In this document: one piece after another, positions 35,506 to 43,712 of the stretch | Position numbering within the stretch: the first letter of the stretch is position 1 | Layout: each line of letters starts with the position of its first letter | Source: Streptomyces caeruleatus | Lineage (GTDB): Bacteria > Actinomycetota > Actinomycetes > Streptomycetales > Streptomycetaceae | NCBI RefSeq assembly: GCF_001514235.1 | Contig: NZ_KQ948930.1 | Span: 364,915 to 428,914, forward strand | DNA length: 64,000 nt | Direction: 5' to 3' | The notes under the pieces: generated by a model | Database searches by the model: none | Told to the model about the DNA's origin: nothing | Seen by the model: the letters and a program-made list of their open reading frames with translations, nothing else | Made by a program: the position numbers and the translations under genes

Positions 35506-37275
35506 TCAGTCAATGACGGGCGGTGTCGCGCGACGAGCGCCCTGCTGCCAGGTCTCTTCGTCTTCGGTGAGGTAGTCGGGGCGCTCGCCTCTGCGATCCT
35601 CACGACGGGACTCGGCGGGGCGAGAGCCCGGCGGCACCGCATGTCCGCCACGGCCAACCGGTCCGGCCCCCTGCTGTGGCTCGCCTGGCCGGCGTGCCGC
35701 GCCTGAAGCTGCCCGTTCGCCGCGCGTTCCGCCCTGAGCTGCAGGGTTTGCAGGACGCCTGCTGTCTCCGGGAGCACCGTGTACCGCTCCAGAGCCGCCT
35801 GGGGTGAAGGGGCGTGTACTCCCCGTCCCAGCCTGCTGCGGACGGCCGCCGACGATGCCTCCAGTTTCCGGGGAGAAGCGGCGACCAGCCGTCCCGCCGC
35901 CTGGCGTGGCGGGAGTCGTGCCCCGTGCCGTGGTGGAGCCGCCGGCACTGATGGGGCGGGCGTTCACGCCGCCCGGCCCCTGAGGGCGACCACCAACAAT
36001 GCCTTCGGGCTGTCCTGCGATGCGACGGCCACTCCCCGATCCGCCCTGGACGGTCCCAGGCCTTCCTGTACCGACGGGCTGGCCCGCGGGGCCACGGCCA
36101 TGCACACCCTCACCGCCGATCACCGTGCCCCGAGGGATGCCGCCATTGGCCCGTCCCGGAGACGGGGGCACTGGCCGCCCGCCCGTGATGCCTCCTCCTG
36201 CTGTGGGGCGCTGGACGGAAGGCCCGGTGCCCATCGGACGTTGCCCAGGGGGCACCGGCGGCCGGACTCCAGGAGTGGGGCGGCCTGCCCCAGCTGAAGG
36301 GCTGGTCGGCTTTTGCGTACCTCCGACCACCGGAGGTACCACTCCAGGAGGCATGGTCGTCGGTCCATCCGGTCGTCCTCCTGCGAGTGGCGGGCCACTC
36401 GGCGGCCCCGACGGCGCAACTGGCGCCTCGGGCAAGGTAGCGACGCTGTCGATCTCCACTCCCGTGGGGGAATGCGGGCGCAGGGTTCCCCCGGCAGGGG
36501 TTCCGGGAGCATGGCCGGAGTTCTCGGGAGCGCCAACCGACCCACCAGCTCCATTACCTGGGCTTACCGAGCCATAGGCACGTTCGCCAGTAGCCGATCC
36601 GGTAGTGCCGGTTCCATCTGTGCCAGCGGCACCACCAGAACGCGCGAGACCTTCACTTGTGATGATGTCCTTCGGCGGCAGCACAGCCTTGGGCGGCGGT
36701 GGAAAACGCGGCTTCTCCAACGCGTCCATCTGCTGCGCGGACAACGTGTACGACTCGCCGAGCTTCCTCATATGCTGGGCAGCCTCTTGCCGGTCCGCCT
36801 CCCGCTGGCCCATGACCGCCTGAATGTCCCGGGTGGAGTCACGGGCAGCGGACGCCGCATCGGGGTCCTTCGGCGCGGCCTTCGCCGCTTCGAGGTTGGC
36901 CTGCGCCGTGTTCAGGAGGGACTGACCGTACTTCGTGTTCCGGGGAATCGACGCCTGGACATTCGCGATCGTGCTGGCTGCCTGGTCCAGCCACTTCGCC
37001 GCGCCCGCGCTGTACTCCGCCAGCCTCAACGTCGCGTTCGCCAGATCCCCGCTCCAACTGCGGAACTCATCAGCGCCCTTGCCCTTCCAGGCCACCCACT
37101 GCGGGCGCGTCTTCAGCTCCTCGCCCGCCTTCTCGATCTCTGCGGCGACCTTCTTGAGCTTGGCCGCGGCGGCGACGACCGCGCCCGCGTCGGCCTGATC
37201 CAGCCAGGCCAGCATCTCCTCGTGGCTCATGCCCTCGAACGACGTCCGGCCGCTGCCCCTGCCCGCCTTGCCCAT
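35506..37275 (-). CDS. WXG/PPE-like protein with long Pro/Gly-rich tail
   Basis: 589 residues. Residues 1-210 are helical: MLAWLDQADAGAVVAAAAKL, then WVAWKGKGADEFRSW with a W-K-G motif at the hairpin, and later YTLSAQQMDALEKP. From about residue 215 to the end the protein is almost only G, P, T, R and A, with repeats such as GRPVPPSPGRANGG and GIVGGRPQ. Such tails in substrates of ESX loci could span or bind the cell wall. No signal peptide. GGGGAGACGAG precedes the ATG. It lies in the accessory operon between the second mycosin and the 195-residue protein. Confidence 0.7.
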   Translation of the reverse strand: MGKAGRGSGRTSFEGMSHEEMLAWLDQADAGAVVAAAAKLKKVAAEIEKAGEELKTRPQWVAWKGKGADEFRSWSGDLANATLRLAEYSAGAAKWLDQAASTIANVQASIPRNTKYGQSLLNTAQANLEAAKAAPKDPDAASAARDSTRDIQAVMGQREADRQEAAQHMRKLGESYTLSAQQMDALEKPRFPPPPKAVLPPKDIITSEGLARSGGAAGTDGTGTTGSATGERAYGSVSPGNGAGGSVGAPENSGHAPGTPAGGTLRPHSPTGVEIDSVATLPEAPVAPSGPPSGPPLAGGRPDGPTTMPPGVVPPVVGGTQKPTSPSAGAGRPTPGVRPPVPPGQRPMGTGPSVQRPTAGGGITGGRPVPPSPGRANGGIPRGTVIGGEGVHGRGPAGQPVGTGRPGTVQGGSGSGRRIAGQPEGIVGGRPQGPGGVNARPISAGGSTTARGTTPATPGGGTAGRRFSPETGGIVGGRPQQAGTGSTRPFTPGGSGAVHGAPGDSRRPANPAAQGGTRGERAASGAARRPGEPQQGAGPVGRGGHAVPPGSRPAESRREDRRGERPDYLTEDEETWQQGARRATPPVID

Positions 37276-37337
37276 CTCGTCTCCCCGCGTGTCCCCGTAG
37301 TCCCCGTGTGTCCCCGTACTGCGTGAGCGGCCGTCAG

Positions 37338-37925
37338 TCAGAAGCCCGATGCTCCGGACGTGTCGCCGCTTCCCAAGGTGCCGCCTGGCTTCGTGGTCTC
37401 CCCACCTGTCCCAGCCGGAACCTGCGGCTCGTAGCTACCGCCGTATTGCTTCGTCGTGCCCGTGCTGATCGCCAGCATGCGTTGGCGGACGTCCGCATCC
37501 ACGTTCTCGTAGCCCTTGTGCGAGGCCAAGACCGCGATGCTCATGCCCTCGATGGAGTCCGTGAGCAGCTTGGACAGCTTCTCCAACTCCGAGATCACCG
37601 TCTCGTACGAGGTGAACACGCCGGCCGCCTCGCCCCAGCCACCGGCTCCGCCACCGAAACTGGCCCGCGCCATCGCATCCTGCCCCACCTGCTTCGGACC
37701 CGCCGGGCCCTCCTGCAGCTCCCGCAGCAGCGCATCGATACGGTCCCGGAACTTCGTGAACGACTGCAGCTCGGTGATGACATCACCAACAGCCGAGACG
37801 GCTGTCTGGAGGCCTGACTCGACGCCGAACACATCTGCGGCCGCCGACGCAGCCGGTCCCCAAAAGCCCTCCGCGTATGCGGCCGGGTCCGCCACCGGTA
37901 CGTCGATCGCCCCGTCGTCCGCCAC
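37338..37925 (-). CDS. Hypothetical ESX-locus protein, first gene of the accessory operon
   Basis: 195 residues from the GTG at 37925, chosen because GGGGAGG stands five bases upstream; an in-frame GTG at 37991 would add 22 residues. It has an acidic start (ADDGAIDVPVADPAAYAEGF), a helical middle (LQTAVSAVGDVITELQSF, then RDRIDALLRELQE) and a Gly/Thr-rich end. There is no membrane segment. It may be a helical ESX substrate or partner, judged by neighbours only. Confidence 0.6.
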   Translation of the reverse strand: MADDGAIDVPVADPAAYAEGFWGPAASAAADVFGVESGLQTAVSAVGDVITELQSFTKFRDRIDALLRELQEGPAGPKQVGQDAMARASFGGGAGGWGEAAGVFTSYETVISELEKLSKLLTDSIEGMSIAVLASHKGYENVDADVRQRMLAISTGTTKQYGGSYEPQVPAGTGGETTKPGGTLGSGDTSGASGF

Positions 37926-38211
37926 AGCACCCTCCCCGTTAGCCAAAGCGTCAGCTGTCACTTTAGCTACGGGCACTGACAATTCGTACACTCACTTCGC
38001 GCATGCAAGTGGGCTTACATGAGGGCAAGTTGGGCACAGCCGGTCACGTCCGAACGTCACGAATCAGTGACAGGTAATGCGGTCAATGGCACCGTCGATG
38101 GCTGAAAATCATGCCCACCAGCCGATGCCCTCTCGCGATGTCGCATACCGCTCAGCACTTGGGTTTTCGTGATGCGAACACCTGAGGCCCTCACGGCGGC
38201 GGCACGGCGCC
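37926..38211. promoter_or_regulatory. Likely promoter region of the ESX accessory operon, with an inverted repeat
   Basis: A 286-base stretch without a convincing gene separates the operon from the DUF397 gene. It holds GTCAC-N6-GTGAC (38056-38071), a perfect 5-bp inverted repeat centred about 140 bases before the operon's first start, a plausible operator half-site spacing. No clear -10/-35 pair could be chosen. Confidence 0.35.
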
Positions 38212-38403
38212 TCAGAGGAGGTGGTCCACCTTGCCCGCCTTGATGTCGAGGATCAGCGTCCGGAGGGCTTCGCGGGTGTCGGTGAGGTAGGTGTCCTCGG
38301 CGCCGGCTATGGCCACGTAGGCATTGCCGTCACCGTCCACGCCAAGGCGGAAGCAGGCCGAACCCTCGGCACAGAACGGCTCTTCCCACGTGATGTCGGC
38401 CAT
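38212..38403 (-). CDS. DUF397 family small protein
   Basis: 63 residues with the family pattern: GSACFRLGVDGDGNAYVAIA, then the end segment TREALRTLILDIKAGKVDHL. In Streptomyces such small acidic proteins are encoded next to XRE regulators with a DUF5753 domain and modulate them, as in WhiJ-like clusters. Here the regulator is directly upstream (10 bases). CTGAGGAGACGACC precedes the ATG. Confidence 0.88.
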   Translation of the reverse strand: MADITWEEPFCAEGSACFRLGVDGDGNAYVAIAGAEDTYLTDTREALRTLILDIKAGKVDHLL

Positions 38404-38413
38404 GGTCGTCTCC

Positions 38414-39265
38414 TCAGAGGTGGCTGGCGATGTCCTGGATGAAGTCATGCGACTCCTGGTGCGACAGCGCGCGCTCTTCCATCCAGTCCAGTTGTGCTCG
38501 GTACTTGGACAACTGGGCCTCCTGGTAAAGAAATTCCGGGCCGTGGGCACTGTCGATCTGAACCGTGTCGAGTTTCGGCACGGGCCCTTCCATGTAGATC
38601 ACGGTCTGCCCCGCGCCCGGGAAGGAGCCCGCTTCGAAAGGGATGACGCTCAGTGACACGTTGGCCCGCTCCGACATGGCGAGCAAGTACTCCAGCTGCG
38701 CTCGGGCGACCTTGCGCCCACCGAACTGCATACGCAGCGCCGCCTCGTGCAGTATCCCGACGTATTCGATGGGGTTCTCGCCTTCGAGGACCCGTTGGCG
38801 CTCAAGTCGGTGAGCAAGACGCAGGGCGATCTCATGCTCGGGCAGCGGCGGCATCGCGGCCCTGAAGACGGCCTGAGCGTGATCACTGGACTGCAGCAGG
38901 CCAGGCATGTGGATCAGGTGCACGCTGCGCAACCGCACCGCATGGTGCTCCAACTCGGCAATATCGAGGAGCCCGGCCGGAAGACTGCCGCGGTACCTCT
39001 CCCACCAGCCACGCTCGGCGGGCTGCGCCAGCTCCATCAGGGCGTTGATGTACGCCTCGTCGTCACAGTCACAGTTGCAGGCCAACGTGCGCAGCCGCTC
39101 GGGGCTGATGGGGCGCGCACCCAACTCGATGTTGGAGATCTTGCCCCGGTCCACGCCGAGGAGGCCTGCGGCGTACTCCCCGGTCACGCCGGCAGCGGTG
39201 CGGATCCTACGCACCTCCGCCCCGAGCCTCTTCTGGCGCTCCGTCGGCGACGTCCTCGCTGCCAT
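38414..39265 (-). CDS. XRE-type regulator with DUF5753 domain (WhiJ-like)
   Basis: 283 residues. The N-terminal helix-turn-helix lies at about residues 15-70 (AEVRRIRTAAGVTGEYAAGL, RGKISNIELGARPIS). A DUF5753 domain follows from about residue 105 (YIHMPGLLQS-like VHLIHMPGLLQSSDHAQAVF, RLERQRVL, AQLEYLLAMSERANVSLSVI). GAAAGGAA precedes the ATG at 39265. It is cotranscribed with the DUF397 gene and divergent from an ATP-binding protein gene, the arrangement of WhiJ-like developmental regulators. Its targets are unknown. Confidence 0.9.
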   Translation of the reverse strand: MAARTSPTERQKRLGAEVRRIRTAAGVTGEYAAGLLGVDRGKISNIELGARPISPERLRTLACNCDCDDEAYINALMELAQPAERGWWERYRGSLPAGLLDIAELEHHAVRLRSVHLIHMPGLLQSSDHAQAVFRAAMPPLPEHEIALRLAHRLERQRVLEGENPIEYVGILHEAALRMQFGGRKVARAQLEYLLAMSERANVSLSVIPFEAGSFPGAGQTVIYMEGPVPKLDTVQIDSAHGPEFLYQEAQLSKYRAQLDWMEERALSHQESHDFIQDIASHL

Positions 39266-39495
39266 GCCGTTCCTTTCTCGTGGCGTGCGGCACCCCACAT
39301 AGGGGCTTCAGTTTCCCCGACGTGAGGGCAACATAGCCCCCCATGCCCTACAGTCAGTAACGCACAAGCTACACACGGCAGTTGGCAGTGCGTCGCGCGC
39401 CCCTGCCCGCGCCCTCCTTCCCTGGGAGGGGCAGGCCGCGCCAGGGAGACGAGCCACCGACTGCCCCCCTCCCCCGAACAGCGAGGACAGACCCC

Positions 39496-39933
39496 ATGCC
39501 CGAACCCGCCACCTGGCAATGCCACCTCCACCTCACCAACGACCAGCGAGCCCCCCACATCGCCCGCCACACCATCCGCACCGCACTCCTCGGCCACGCC
39601 CACACACCCGAACTCACCGACACCGCCGAGCTGTTGACCTCCGAGCTCGTCTCCAACGGCGTCAAGCACTCCGACGGCCCGCTCACCGTCAGACTCCGCT
39701 CCCGCCCCGGCGCCGTACGCGCGGTACCCGTCGTACGCATCGGAGTCATGGACAACCATCCGGAACTCCCCGACCCCCTACCCTGCACCCCCGACCAGGA
39801 CTTCGGCCGCGGCCTCTACCTGGTGCAAGCGCTGGCGGACGCATGGGGCCGCTACCCGGTGATCGACCGCTCCCCCACGCCCGGCTGGAAGGTCGTGTGG
39901 TTCGAGTTGTCCGACGCCGCCGGGCGGGAGTGA
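39496..39933 (+). CDS. HATPase_c domain protein, anti-sigma-factor-like
   Basis: 145 residues. A GHKL-type ATP-binding fold with the N box ELVSNGVKHSDGPLTV, a D-box region (RIGVMDNHPELPD) and the G box DQDFGRGLYLVQALADAWG. This is the RsbW-like family that is very numerous in Streptomyces. Its divergence from the XRE/DUF397 pair is the usual third part of that module. The start at 39496 (MPEPATWQC) has GAGGACA upstream. The partner of the kinase-like domain is unknown. Confidence 0.85.
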   Translation: MPEPATWQCHLHLTNDQRAPHIARHTIRTALLGHAHTPELTDTAELLTSELVSNGVKHSDGPLTVRLRSRPGAVRAVPVVRIGVMDNHPELPDPLPCTPDQDFGRGLYLVQALADAWGRYPVIDRSPTPGWKVVWFELSDAAGRE

Positions 39934-40009
39934 GGTCATGCGGGGTCGGAGCGAGCCTGCTCCCGACTGACGACGGGGATAAAATCCTGCGCCGAAGGGG
40001 GATCACGGG

Positions 40010-41149
40010 GTGAGTGAGACAGACGAGGCGTCCGCGGTGCCTGGTCGGCTGCGGCGGGCGCTGCCGGACGGCAGGCGTGGACGGTTGTTGCTGATATCCG
40101 CGCTGGTGCTCGCGCTTGCGGGCACCGGTCTCGGGACATGGGCGGCGGACACCTGGCCGTGGCCGAAGGAGCGTTACTGCTGGGGTGCGTGGGAGGAGGA
40201 CAGCGGTCCGGGCTTCCTCGGCGACGAGGCCTTCGGCGAGGATGACGACGGGGCACGCACAAGCGAGGAGACCGCGCCCACCCGCCAGCGTCCGACCGGC
40301 AGCTGCGAGCTCACCATCGCCGGCGACTACAAGAGCCGCCACGACGGTGACGAGGTCTCCATCCGCCAGCAGGTGTCCGTCACGTACGGCCCGGTCCCCA
40401 AGGCCGCGGAGGACCGGCTGGCGATGGTCCAGGACGGATTCCTGGGCGGTGACATGGTTCCGCTCCCGGACGGCCTGCCGGGCACGGTGAACGGGGGTGG
40501 CGGTCTGCTGGTGCTCCCCAAGTCCTGCGACACGCCTGATGGCCGGCCGACCGTCGTCACCATGGACGCGTCCGGCACTTACGCCAGCGGCCCCTCGTAC
40601 AGCCAGAACGATCCGGCGGATCTGGGCGGCGCCCAACAGGCGGCGGTGCTGCTCGTCGCGGCGGCCAACCGTGGGATGGCGGCGGCCGGTTGCGAGCCGG
40701 ACGAGCCGCTGAGGGTCAGCTCGCCCGTCTACGACCTGCCGGGCAATCCGGAGGACATCTACGGCGCCTCTGAAGACGTCTGCGGCATCCGCGGCCTGAG
40801 CCTCGGCACGGAGGACATCACGGACCAGACCGGCGCGGTCACCCGCGACCTGCAGACGTGCAGCGTCCGTGGCGACGGTGTGCCGTACCTGCAGCTGGCG
40901 ATGGTCGCGCAGCCCCGGCTGGTCGCGGTGTTCGACGGCATCGCGGGTGAACGCCCCGTGGCCCGCGGCTGGCGCGGCACGGGCTCCCTCGGCGAGGACC
41001 ACGCGATCGTACGAGCCGACTGTGCCGGCCGGCCCACCACCTTCCTGATGGGCGCCTCCACCGACCCCGACCACCTCGCCGCCTTCGCCAACGCGGCCGC
41101 CGCCCGCCTGGGCTGCGCCCCCATCGCCCCCGAGGGAGCCGCCCGGTGA
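40010..41149 (+). CDS. Membrane-anchored extracytoplasmic protein, paralogue A
   Basis: 379 residues from a GTG. A basic N-terminus, one membrane helix (LLLISALVLALAGTGLGTWA) and an outside domain with regularly spaced cysteines: YCWGAW, GSCELTI, SCDTPD, VCGIRGLSLG, TCSVRG, DCAGRP, LGCAPI. The next gene encodes the same cysteine pattern (VCWGAL, GSCQLTN, LCGIKGLTLG, TCDRD, RCQAGT, LGCGPL), so the two are tandem duplicates. No known domain. Its TGA overlaps the next gene's GTG (GTGA). Confidence 0.72.
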   Translation: MSETDEASAVPGRLRRALPDGRRGRLLLISALVLALAGTGLGTWAADTWPWPKERYCWGAWEEDSGPGFLGDEAFGEDDDGARTSEETAPTRQRPTGSCELTIAGDYKSRHDGDEVSIRQQVSVTYGPVPKAAEDRLAMVQDGFLGGDMVPLPDGLPGTVNGGGGLLVLPKSCDTPDGRPTVVTMDASGTYASGPSYSQNDPADLGGAQQAAVLLVAAANRGMAAAGCEPDEPLRVSSPVYDLPGNPEDIYGASEDVCGIRGLSLGTEDITDQTGAVTRDLQTCSVRGDGVPYLQLAMVAQPRLVAVFDGIAGERPVARGWRGTGSLGEDHAIVRADCAGRPTTFLMGASTDPDHLAAFANAAAARLGCAPIAPEGAAR

Positions 41150-42330
41150 GCAGCACCGCGGACCAGCCGAACCGCTACGACCAGCCCGTGCCCGCCGACC
41201 GGGAGTCGCTCAGCGAGCGGTATCGGCGCCTGCGCCGGGAGCGGTGGCGCCGACGCCGTCAGCGTTGGCACTGGCGCAGGCTGCTGCGCGGCCGGGTCCG
41301 GCCACTGCTGGCCGCAGGGCTCGCCGGGGTGCTGCTCGGTGCCGGCGGCATGGCCTGGCAGGCGCAGGCCGGGCCGTTCGCGCCGGACGAGGTGTGCTGG
41401 GGCGCGTTGTCCCGCGATGACCTTGCCACGACGTTCCGGGAGCCGGAGAACGTCAAGGCGGTCGAGGCGCCCGTGTTGCACGGTGCGCGCTCCATGGACG
41501 GCCCCATCGGCAGCTGCCAGTTGACGAACAGCGACGGCGATGAATGGGCGCTCACCGCCCGGGTGCACCGGCTGGACGACCGGGCCGGCGACGACGGCAA
41601 GTGGGCCGACGAGTTCCTCTCCGCCCGCCTCACCCCGCTCGGCGGCGGCCTCTTGGGCATGGCCTCGGACAACCGCGCCTGGCTCGCCATCCCGGACGGC
41701 TGCCTGGGCCGCCCCGACGACTTCGACGGGCCGACCGTCGTGGACATCGCCCAGGGCAACTGGATCAGCGACATGGAGCCGCGACCCCAGGAGCGGGATT
41801 CGATGGCCCGCATGGTCGTGAAGCTCGTCAACAAGGTCAGTGCGGACCTGGGCTGCACGGGCACGATCGCCGATCCGGTCGAACGCCTTCCGAAAGCCGC
41901 CCGCTACACCCGCACGGAGAAGCCGGACGCGCTCTGCGGCATCAAGGGGCTGACCCTGGGCAAGAAGCGGAAGCCGAGCAAGTACCCCATGATCACCGAC
42001 GGGGACGGCCCGGTACGCACCTGCGACCGCGACATCACCGGCTCGCAATGGAAGCAGCGCCTGATGACCGTCGAGGACCCGCGGCTGGCCGCGATCTTCA
42101 CTGGGATGACGCTGCACGAGGGCGACCAGGTGACCTCCGCCGTCGGCTACGGCGGTCTCGGCCCCAACCTCGGTGTCTTCCGGGCCCGTTGCCAGGCGGG
42201 CACGACCGTGTTCCTCGTACAGGCCAACGACGGCGGGATGAGCGCGGACGTGCGCACCCTCTTCCCCCGCTACGTCGAGGCCGAGGCTACCCGCCTCGGC
42301 TGCGGCCCGCTGAAGCTGAAACTGCCATAG
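41146..42330 (+). CDS. Membrane-anchored extracytoplasmic protein, paralogue B
   Basis: 394 residues. The N-terminus is extremely arginine-rich (RYRRLRRERWRRRRQRWHWR), then one membrane helix (LLAAGLAGVLLGAGGMAWQA) and an outside domain that repeats the layout of paralogue A. It starts with GTG overlapping the upstream stop by four bases, so translation is coupled and the two proteins probably work together at the cell surface. Function is unknown. Confidence 0.72.
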   Translation: MSSTADQPNRYDQPVPADRESLSERYRRLRRERWRRRRQRWHWRRLLRGRVRPLLAAGLAGVLLGAGGMAWQAQAGPFAPDEVCWGALSRDDLATTFREPENVKAVEAPVLHGARSMDGPIGSCQLTNSDGDEWALTARVHRLDDRAGDDGKWADEFLSARLTPLGGGLLGMASDNRAWLAIPDGCLGRPDDFDGPTVVDIAQGNWISDMEPRPQERDSMARMVVKLVNKVSADLGCTGTIADPVERLPKAARYTRTEKPDALCGIKGLTLGKKRKPSKYPMITDGDGPVRTCDRDITGSQWKQRLMTVEDPRLAAIFTGMTLHEGDQVTSAVGYGGLGPNLGVFRARCQAGTTVFLVQANDGGMSADVRTLFPRYVEAEATRLGCGPLKLKLP

Positions 42331-42532
42331 CCGGGGGGCGGGAGCCGCTGACTCCCGCCCGGCCGTCGTGCCGCAATGATGCGAAACGCCATGCCCTCGG
42401 CCGCTCGAATGCCGGGGCGCTGTCTACGAGGAGGGCCCTCGCTGTTCAGAGGGGCTGCCGATGGGCCGGATGCCTCTGACGGGACCGGGCGGTGCGGGTT
42501 GTGCCCCGGCTCACTTCGAAGACCCCCGTATG

Positions 42533-42781
42533 TCAACGGGAGCTCAGGGCCTCCGGCGCCCCTCCCGGCTCTAACGAACCTGACCCCGTCTGATCGGCCG
42601 CGTCGCCGTCCAGCTGCCAGAGATCACGGTAGAGCGCCACGACCATCCTGCACTTGTCGATCAGATCGAGAGCCTCCTCGGGCGGCATGGTCTCGCAGTA
42701 CTCGCGGATCTCGGCCAGGATCTTCGCCAGGTCGGGGTCGATCTCCTCCGCGAACGTGAGTTCTTTGTCGTCGCCGGCCAT
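42533..42781 (-). CDS. Small acidic hypothetical protein
   Basis: 82 residues, acidic and helical (DPDLAKILAEIREYCETMPP, ALDLIDKCRMVVALYRDLW). No signal peptide or membrane segment. GAAGAAG lies before the ATG at 42781. It follows the 63-residue gene at 42815 by 33 bases on the same strand. Not recognised; typical of small accessory genes near WhiJ-like clusters. Confidence 0.55.
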   Translation of the reverse strand: MAGDDKELTFAEEIDPDLAKILAEIREYCETMPPEEALDLIDKCRMVVALYRDLWQLDGDAADQTGSGSLEPGGAPEALSSR

Positions 42782-42814
42782 GGTGATCACTTCTTCGCGC
42801 AGAGGACACGGCAC

Positions 42815-43006
42815 TCAGTCCCGGAGGTATGGCCGGTGCCAGTGCCGTTCACTGAGGACCTTGGTCCACTCGGCAGCGAGCCGCTCCCGCCTGTCGTGAG
42901 GAAGCTCGTCCAGGTTGGGCCGGAGCCCCTCGATGATCTTCGCGACCTCCTGCGGATCGCGCCGGACGGGCAGACCAAGGTGATGGGCGATGGTGCGGAG
43001 AGTCAT
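42815..43006 (-). CDS. Small hypothetical protein
   Basis: 63 residues, charged and helical (TLRTIAHHLGLPV, then RERLAAEWTKVLSERHW). The start region could be a short DNA-binding-like helix pair, but it is too short to decide. Upstream open frame to 43480 is rejected because it runs through the 11-bp repeat array. It could form a two-gene unit with the acidic protein downstream. Confidence 0.5.
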   Translation of the reverse strand: MTLRTIAHHLGLPVRRDPQEVAKIIEGLRPNLDELPHDRRERLAAEWTKVLSERHWHRPYLRD

Positions 43007-43065
43007 CGTGACCAGCCCCCTCGGGGTTGTCTTTCCAGTGTGCGCCCCGCTCCGGGCATCCAGCC

Positions 43066-43120
43066 GAGGGCACATCGAGGGCACATCGAGGGCACATCGA
43101 GGGCACATCGAGGGCACATC
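43066..43120. repeat. Five perfect tandem copies of an 11-bp unit
   Basis: GAGGGCACATC is repeated five times without change or spacing from 43066 to 43120, followed by GATG. Eleven base pairs is close to one helical turn, so identical faces are presented on one side of the DNA. It lies between divergent genes (starts at 43006 and 43197), where a regulator could bind; replication slippage could equally explain it. Confidence 0.85.
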
Positions 43121-43196
43121 GATGCGGGAATCGCCGCGAAACCGTGAGAACCACTGAGGCGCGCGCGGGGCGGCGGGCGCCGGTACCTTCGTGCGT

Positions 43197-43658
43197 ATGG
43201 ACACGTCATGGTGGCTCGCGCTCGCGGCGGTGGTGCTGCTGGCGCTGGTCGCCACGCTCCTCGACGGGTGGGGGCGTGGGCGTCGGCCGAAGGGGCGACG
43301 CAGCCGGCCGCCCGGGCGGCCCGCGGGGCGTTCGCGGGGGCGTGCGGGCACGCGTCCCGCGCCTGCGGAGATCTGGTGGGCGAACGTGCCGTACGAGGAC
43401 GGGCCCGGTGCGAAGGACCGGCCGTGTCTGGTGCTCGCGGTGCGCGGGCAGCGGGTCACCGTCGCCAAGATCACCAGCAAGTACCGGGACGAGCGCTACG
43501 GCGTGATCCCGTTGCCGCCGGGCTCCGTCGGGGACACCCGGGGGCGGGCCAGCTTCCTGGAGACGGGCGAACTTCGGGACGTACCGGTGTCGGACTTCCG
43601 GCGGCGGGTGGGGGTGATGGACCCGGTCGTGTGGGACCAGGTCCGTCACCTCGCGTAG
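43197..43658 (+). CDS. PemK/MazF-like protein with N-terminal membrane helix
   Basis: About 153 residues. One membrane helix (WWLALAAVVLLALVATLL), a basic Arg/Gly/Pro-rich linker, then a PemK/MazF-type fold: AEIWWANVPYEDG, KDRPCLVLAVRGQRVTVAKI, YGVIPLPPGSVGDTRGRASF. Soluble members are mRNA interferases of toxin-antitoxin pairs; a membrane-tethered version without an adjacent antitoxin is unlikely to be a classical toxin. A TACCTT -10-like box ends 8 bases before the ATG, suggesting a leaderless transcript; GTG at 43191 is the alternative start. Confidence 0.72.
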   Translation: MDTSWWLALAAVVLLALVATLLDGWGRGRRPKGRRSRPPGRPAGRSRGRAGTRPAPAEIWWANVPYEDGPGAKDRPCLVLAVRGQRVTVAKITSKYRDERYGVIPLPPGSVGDTRGRASFLETGELRDVPVSDFRRRVGVMDPVVWDQVRHLA

Positions 43659-43712
43659 GGCGCCGTCACTCGCCCGCCAGGGCCTCGCGGACCCTGGGCC
43701 GACCGGGCCGGC

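Noticed and set aside
43066..43120. CRISPR array
   Set aside because: Units are 11 bp, directly adjacent and without spacers; no cas genes are present.
43007..43480. Extension of the small minus-strand gene up to 43480
   Set aside because: It would translate through the 11-bp repeat array and has no coding character there.
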